This document shows, piece after piece, positions 60,718-64,000 of a stretch of 64,000 bases of DNA. The stretch comes from Planctomycetota bacterium (GTDB taxonomy: Bacteria > Planctomycetota > Planctomycetia > Pirellulales > Pirellulaceae): assembly GCA_027622275.1 (NCBI GenBank), contig JAQBZB010000009.1, forward strand, positions 1 to 64,000. Reading direction: 5' to 3'. The translations under genes were made by a program, and so were the position numbers. Each line of letters begins with the position of its first letter. The stretch's first letter is position 1. Under the pieces are notes generated by a model. It was given only the letters and a program-made list of their open reading frames with translations, searched no databases and was not told the origin of the DNA.

Positions 60718-62277
60718 ATGTGGTGGATGCCTTGGTTAGTGGGCGCCGTCTGTTTGGTCGCGATCTGGATCTTGCGTGACATCGGTCAGCGTCGCCATGC
60801 CATCATTCATAACTTCCCGATCATCGGGCACTTTCGCTATTGGCTGGAAGCGATCGGTCCCGAGTTGCGGCAGTACATCGTCACCAGCAATAACGAAGAA
60901 CTTCCGTTCAGCCGCGATCAGCGAAGCTGGATCTATGCCTCGGCCAAGAAAGAGAACAATTACTCCGGCTTCGGGACGGACAATGACTTGGAGTTGTCGC
61001 CCAACCATTTGATCTTGCGGCACGCGGCGTTTCCGTTGAGTGGCCCCAAACCCGGCGACGCGGGCTACGATCCCCGCTACCCGATACCTTGCGCCAAGGT
61101 CCTCGGCGAGTACCGTGGCCGAGCGAAGGCGTTTCGCCCAACGTCGATTGTCAACATCTCGGCGATGAGTTACGGATCGCTGAGCAGCCGCGCGGTCGAG
61201 GCGATGAATCGCGGCGCGAAGCTGGCTGGCTGCTTGCACAACACCGGCGAAGGCGGCGTCTCGAAGCATCACCAAAACGGCGGCGATCTGATTTTGCAAA
61301 TCGGGACTGGCTACTTCGGGTGCCGCACGGCCGATGGCCGATTCAACGAACAGAAGTTTGTCGAAGTCGTTCAAGCCAATCCGATTCGAGCCATCGAGAT
61401 CAAGTTAAGTCAGGGTGCCAAGCCGGGACTGGGGGGCGTGTTGCCTGCTGCCAAGATCACGGCCGAGATTGCGGAAATCCGCGGCATCCCGATGGGCAAG
61501 GACTGTATCAGTCCCTCGTCACACCGCGAGTTCCGCGACGTCGACAGCATGTTGGATTTTGTCGAGCGCCTCGCCGACTTGAGCGGCTTGCCCGTCGGCA
61601 TCAAGAGCGCGGTGGGCGAGATCCAGTTCTGGAAAGATCTCACTCACCAAATGGCCACCACCGAACGTGGTGTCGACTTCATCACCGTTGACGGCGGTGA
61701 AGGCGGAACCGGTGCCGCGCCATTAGTTTTCGCGGATCACGTGGCGTTGCCGTTCAAGTTGGGGTTCGTCACCGTCTATCGCGAGTTCGTGCAGGCTGGG
61801 CTGACCGATCAAGTCGCCTTCATCGGCTCGGGAAAGCTCGGCTTTCCAGAATCCGCGTTGCTCGCGATGGCGCTGGGATGCGACATGGTACACGTCGCCC
61901 GCGAGGCAATGTTGTCGATCGGCTGCATTCAAGCACTGAAGTGCCACACGGGGCATTGCCCAACGGGAATAGCGACGCAGAACAAGTGGTTGATGTCCGG
62001 CTTGGACCCGACGTTCAAAGCCGCGCGGCTGGCGAACTACGTGGCGACGCTGCGGAAGGAGTTGCTCCAGTTGAGTCACGCCTGCGGTAAGCAACATCCA
62101 GCGCTCGTCACCACCGATCACTTCACGATCTTGAACGACCACTTCGGCGGCATGAGCGCCCGAGAATGCTTCCGGTACGAATCTGGCTGGGGCGTTCCCA
62201 GCCAAGCCGATCGGGGCGAGATCGTGCGGTTGATGTCAGGCGTGGAGCTGGATGCCAGCGAGTTGATCGCCACTTAG
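60718..62277 (+). CDS. FMN-binding glutamate-synthase-family protein, membrane-anchored
   Basis: 519 residues. TM MWWMPWLVGAVCLVAIWILR, then the GltB central and FMN domain: VNISAMSYGSLSSRAVEAMN, LHNTGEGGVSKHHQNGGDLI, LSQGAKPGLGGVLPAAKITA, DFITVDGGEGGTGAAPLVFA and GSGKLGFPESALLAMALGCD. The 3Fe-4S ligands are in GCIQALKCHTGHCPTGIATQ. The amidotransferase domain of true glutamate synthase is absent, so it is a stand-alone synthase-like oxidoreductase of unknown substrate. Confidence 0.92.
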   Translation: MWWMPWLVGAVCLVAIWILRDIGQRRHAIIHNFPIIGHFRYWLEAIGPELRQYIVTSNNEELPFSRDQRSWIYASAKKENNYSGFGTDNDLELSPNHLILRHAAFPLSGPKPGDAGYDPRYPIPCAKVLGEYRGRAKAFRPTSIVNISAMSYGSLSSRAVEAMNRGAKLAGCLHNTGEGGVSKHHQNGGDLILQIGTGYFGCRTADGRFNEQKFVEVVQANPIRAIEIKLSQGAKPGLGGVLPAAKITAEIAEIRGIPMGKDCISPSSHREFRDVDSMLDFVERLADLSGLPVGIKSAVGEIQFWKDLTHQMATTERGVDFITVDGGEGGTGAAPLVFADHVALPFKLGFVTVYREFVQAGLTDQVAFIGSGKLGFPESALLAMALGCDMVHVAREAMLSIGCIQALKCHTGHCPTGIATQNKWLMSGLDPTFKAARLANYVATLRKELLQLSHACGKQHPALVTTDHFTILNDHFGGMSARECFRYESGWGVPSQADRGEIVRLMSGVELDASELIAT

Positions 62278-62284
62278 GCACCGC

Positions 62285-62469
62285 AAAAAAATAACTTGAT
62301 GAATTGGAAAAGTAGCGGCAGGGCGCAAGCCCTCCGGTTCGCGGCACCGGACGGCTTGCGCCGTTCCGCTAACTGGCGCCGTTCCGCTAAGTCGTCAAGT
62401 TATCTTTTCGCCGATTCTTTGTGTCGTCTTTCGCTCCGCGAAAGAACGCGCCCTTTCGCGGAGCGAAAG
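62285..62469. repeat. Nested inverted repeats between two convergent genes
   Basis: An outer pair (AAAAAATAACTTGATGA with GTCGTCAAGTTATCTTTT) encloses GC-rich hairpins and a direct repeat GCGCCGTTCCGCTAA. A separate perfect 17-bp inverted repeat (CTTTCGCTCCGCGAAAG / CTTTCGCGGAGCGAAAG) stands at 62428-62469. They probably serve as bidirectional transcription stops or are REP elements. Confidence 0.75.
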
Positions 62470-62478
62470 GCGACTAAC

Positions 62479-64000
62479 TTAACCGATCACGTTGTCGCCC
62501 GCGTTCTCTCGCTGATGAATCGTGATCGGCCAGCCGGGAAACTGGTTCTCGGGGTTCCCGTCGGTCGGATCACAGAGGAAGCGAAACGCCTCCAACTTGT
62601 AGGTCTTGGCCTCGGTGTCGATCGTCACCAGCCCAAAGCCGCTTCCCTTTTGATGAGCCAGATCGTAGCGGTTCTTCTCGGTGCCGACCTCCGGATTGCC
62701 GACGGCATAAACGTAGGCGCGATTGCCAAAGCCATCGAGATACTCGCCGGTGTTCGGCAAGCCGTGCGACGGACGGCTCTCGTGCGTCATGCCAACTTCG
62801 TCGGGCCGCCACCAGCGCGGATAGCCGGCACTGATGGCCGGCGTGCAGAAGGACCAGCAGCTGTCTCGTTGCTCGTCGACGCCGTATTGAACCAACGTCG
62901 TCAGGTGCTGGTCGCCGTTGATGTGCAGCGGCATTCCCTTGCGAAGGATGCGAACTGCGTTGTTGCGAGCCGTTTGGGGCCAACCGCCCGAGTCGAGATC
63001 GGCTTTCAGATAGCCGTAGAAGCCGCCGTGATGAGTCGCGACACCGGCGAACACGGTTTGACTCAGCAGCACCTTCATGCTGTGCCCGCGCCAGTCGTCG
63101 CACCAATGCTCGAGAAACCTCTCCTGCCGTTCGCCTAACAGGACGAGTCCCGGTTTGTCGAGAACCGACGTATCGAAGTCCTTGTCGAGCACGTGGTCCG
63201 CCCGCCCGCTGCCCGTTTCGACTCGCGCGGGGCCGCTCTTGAACTGACGGTCACCCAAGATCGCAAAACTCACACCGCCATAGACCAGCTCGCCAAAGTA
63301 GACACTGATGTCTTGCTTGCAGGGTGCTGGATCGAAGTAGTCTGGGTGATGACTGGCGCACGTTTTGTGAACCACGTTGACCATCCGAGCCGGCTCGCGA
63401 TAGCCGCCGCTGGACGACGTCGTCCCCTCGTTCATCTTCGCGCCGCCCTCGCCCCAGATGTTGCCTTGAAACACATCGTGATCGTCCGGAATACAAACCG
63501 TCGGCCGGTCGCGCATCGCTGCGCGAAACGCCCAGCCGAACATGTAGAACTTTCGCAGGTAGTTCAGGATCGCTGGTTCCGCGGGATCGCGGATCAAACC
63601 GAACCCGCCGTGATCCTCGTACAGCTGATCGCCCGAGAAGTACAGCATGTCCGGATCGAGCCGCAGCAGATTCTGCGCGACTGGCTGATAAGGAAAGCCA
63701 TAATCCTTTTGGCAGGTCAGCGCCCCTAGCCGAAGTGGACGTCCTGCGGGATTTGCCTTGATCGTCCCCGACCATTCGTGGGCGGTCTGCGAACCGTCGG
63801 TATGTTGCTCTTGGTAAACGAGCTTATAACGGGCGGCTGCCTTCTCGTTCCAATTTGCAATTCGAAAAGTTGCCGTCCACGCATCGGCGTCCAGCTCCGC
63901 CGCGGCGAGAGAATTCCACTGACCATCCCGCTCGACGTGCAGCTCGACCGACTTATTGTCAGCTTCGCCGAGCGGCCCCGTCAGCGCACTGATCTTCAGC
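62479..64000 (-). CDS. PhoD-like metallophosphatase, 5' end outside the window
   Basis: The ORF track starts at an internal ATG (63648), but the frame stays open to the window edge with family-like sequence: [40 protein letters not shown], and [20 protein letters not shown] just before [18 protein letters not shown]. Metal-ligand regions seen are [20 protein letters not shown] and [15 protein letters not shown]. Such enzymes hydrolyse phosphodi- or monoesters outside the cytoplasm. It is convergent with the glutamate-synthase-like gene. At least 507 codons are in the window. Confidence 0.9.
   Translation of the reverse strand, partial: LKISALTGPLGEADNKSVELHVERDGQWNSLAAAELDADAWTATFRIANWNEKAAARYKLVYQEQHTDGSQTAHEWSGTIKANPAGRPLRLGALTCQKDYGFPYQPVAQNLLRLDPDMLYFSGDQLYEDHGGFGLIRDPAEPAILNYLRKFYMFGWAFRAAMRDRPTVCIPDDHDVFQGNIWGEGGAKMNEGTTSSSGGYREPARMVNVVHKTCASHHPDYFDPAPCKQDISVYFGELVYGGVSFAILGDRQFKSGPARVETGSGRADHVLDKDFDTSVLDKPGLVLLGERQERFLEHWCDDWRGHSMKVLLSQTVFAGVATHHGGFYGYLKADLDSGGWPQTARNNAVRILRKGMPLHINGDQHLTTLVQYGVDEQRDSCWSFCTPAISAGYPRWWRPDEVGMTHESRPSHGLPNTGEYLDGFGNRAYVYAVGNPEVGTEKNRYDLAHQKGSGFGLVTIDTEAKTYKLEAFRFLCDPTDGNPENQFPGWPITIHQRENAGDNVIG

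Overview
The window looks like part of a planctomycete chromosome, probably Pirellulales-like. This is inferred from the gene families (YVTN propeller, DUF1080-like and PhoD-like secreted proteins, four-helix-bundle S23 proteins, a short TDLSPLA-type leucine-rich protein), the loose spacing, weak Shine-Dalgarno use and many intergenic palindromes; no database search was possible. Its theme is envelope efflux, mainly of heavy metals: five RND pumps, six adaptors (one broken), four outer-membrane channels (one broken) and a MacAB-like ABC exporter, with small Cys/His-rich secreted proteins and lipoproteins that probably bind metals.

Layout. 1-24.0 kb (minus strand): three HME-type adaptor/RND sets at 0.5-6.0, 10.4-15.4 and 16.3-21.5 kb, interleaved with Fe/Mn superoxide dismutase, a YVTN propeller protein, a LamG-like protein, a small membrane protein, Cys/His-rich exported proteins, a small HTH-like protein and a TolC-type gene destroyed by an internal deletion. 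24.2-39.4 kb (plus strand): a TolC-type channel and a MacA-like adaptor, then after an 8 kb island an ABC ATPase, two FtsX/MacB permeases and an MFS transporter. The island (27.3-35 kb) is a graveyard of PIN/RHH toxin-antitoxin modules, transposase remnants and a frame-disrupted adenylate-cyclase/WD40 signalling gene. 39.5-46.5 kb (minus): a RAYT transposase with a perfect REP-like palindrome, then a Czc operon (TolC, CzcB, CzcA) whose CzcB has one nonsense codon and two frameshifts. 46.8-50.3 kb: a sulfite-oxidase-like molybdoenzyme and small hypothetical genes, one flanked by 144 bp direct repeats. 50.5-56.9 kb: an HAE-type RND pump and adaptor divergent from its channel. 57.2-64.0 kb: an OprP-like porin, a Cys-rich secreted protein, an SMP-30/gluconolactonase, an FMN-binding glutamate-synthase-like protein and a PhoD-like phosphatase cut by the window edge.

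The most unusual signal is a dispersed repeat system. At least eleven loci carry arrays of degenerate 7-bp units, mostly as inverted arms around a short spacer. Family A (about GAGAGTC) has a conserved inner boundary GAGCCAGA...TCTGGCTC; family B (about CAATCGC or AAATCAA) has the same design with a different unit. Seven of these hairpins lie in frame inside transporter genes, several at the same permissive loop of paralogous RND pumps. In two RND operons the family A arms instead flank a four-helix-bundle (S23/IVP-like) gene between adaptor and pump. A 7-bp unit cycles through all three frames, and the idealised family A unit has no stop on either strand, so insertions can stay translatable. 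This resembles a MITE/REP-like mobile repeat with an S23 protein as candidate partner.
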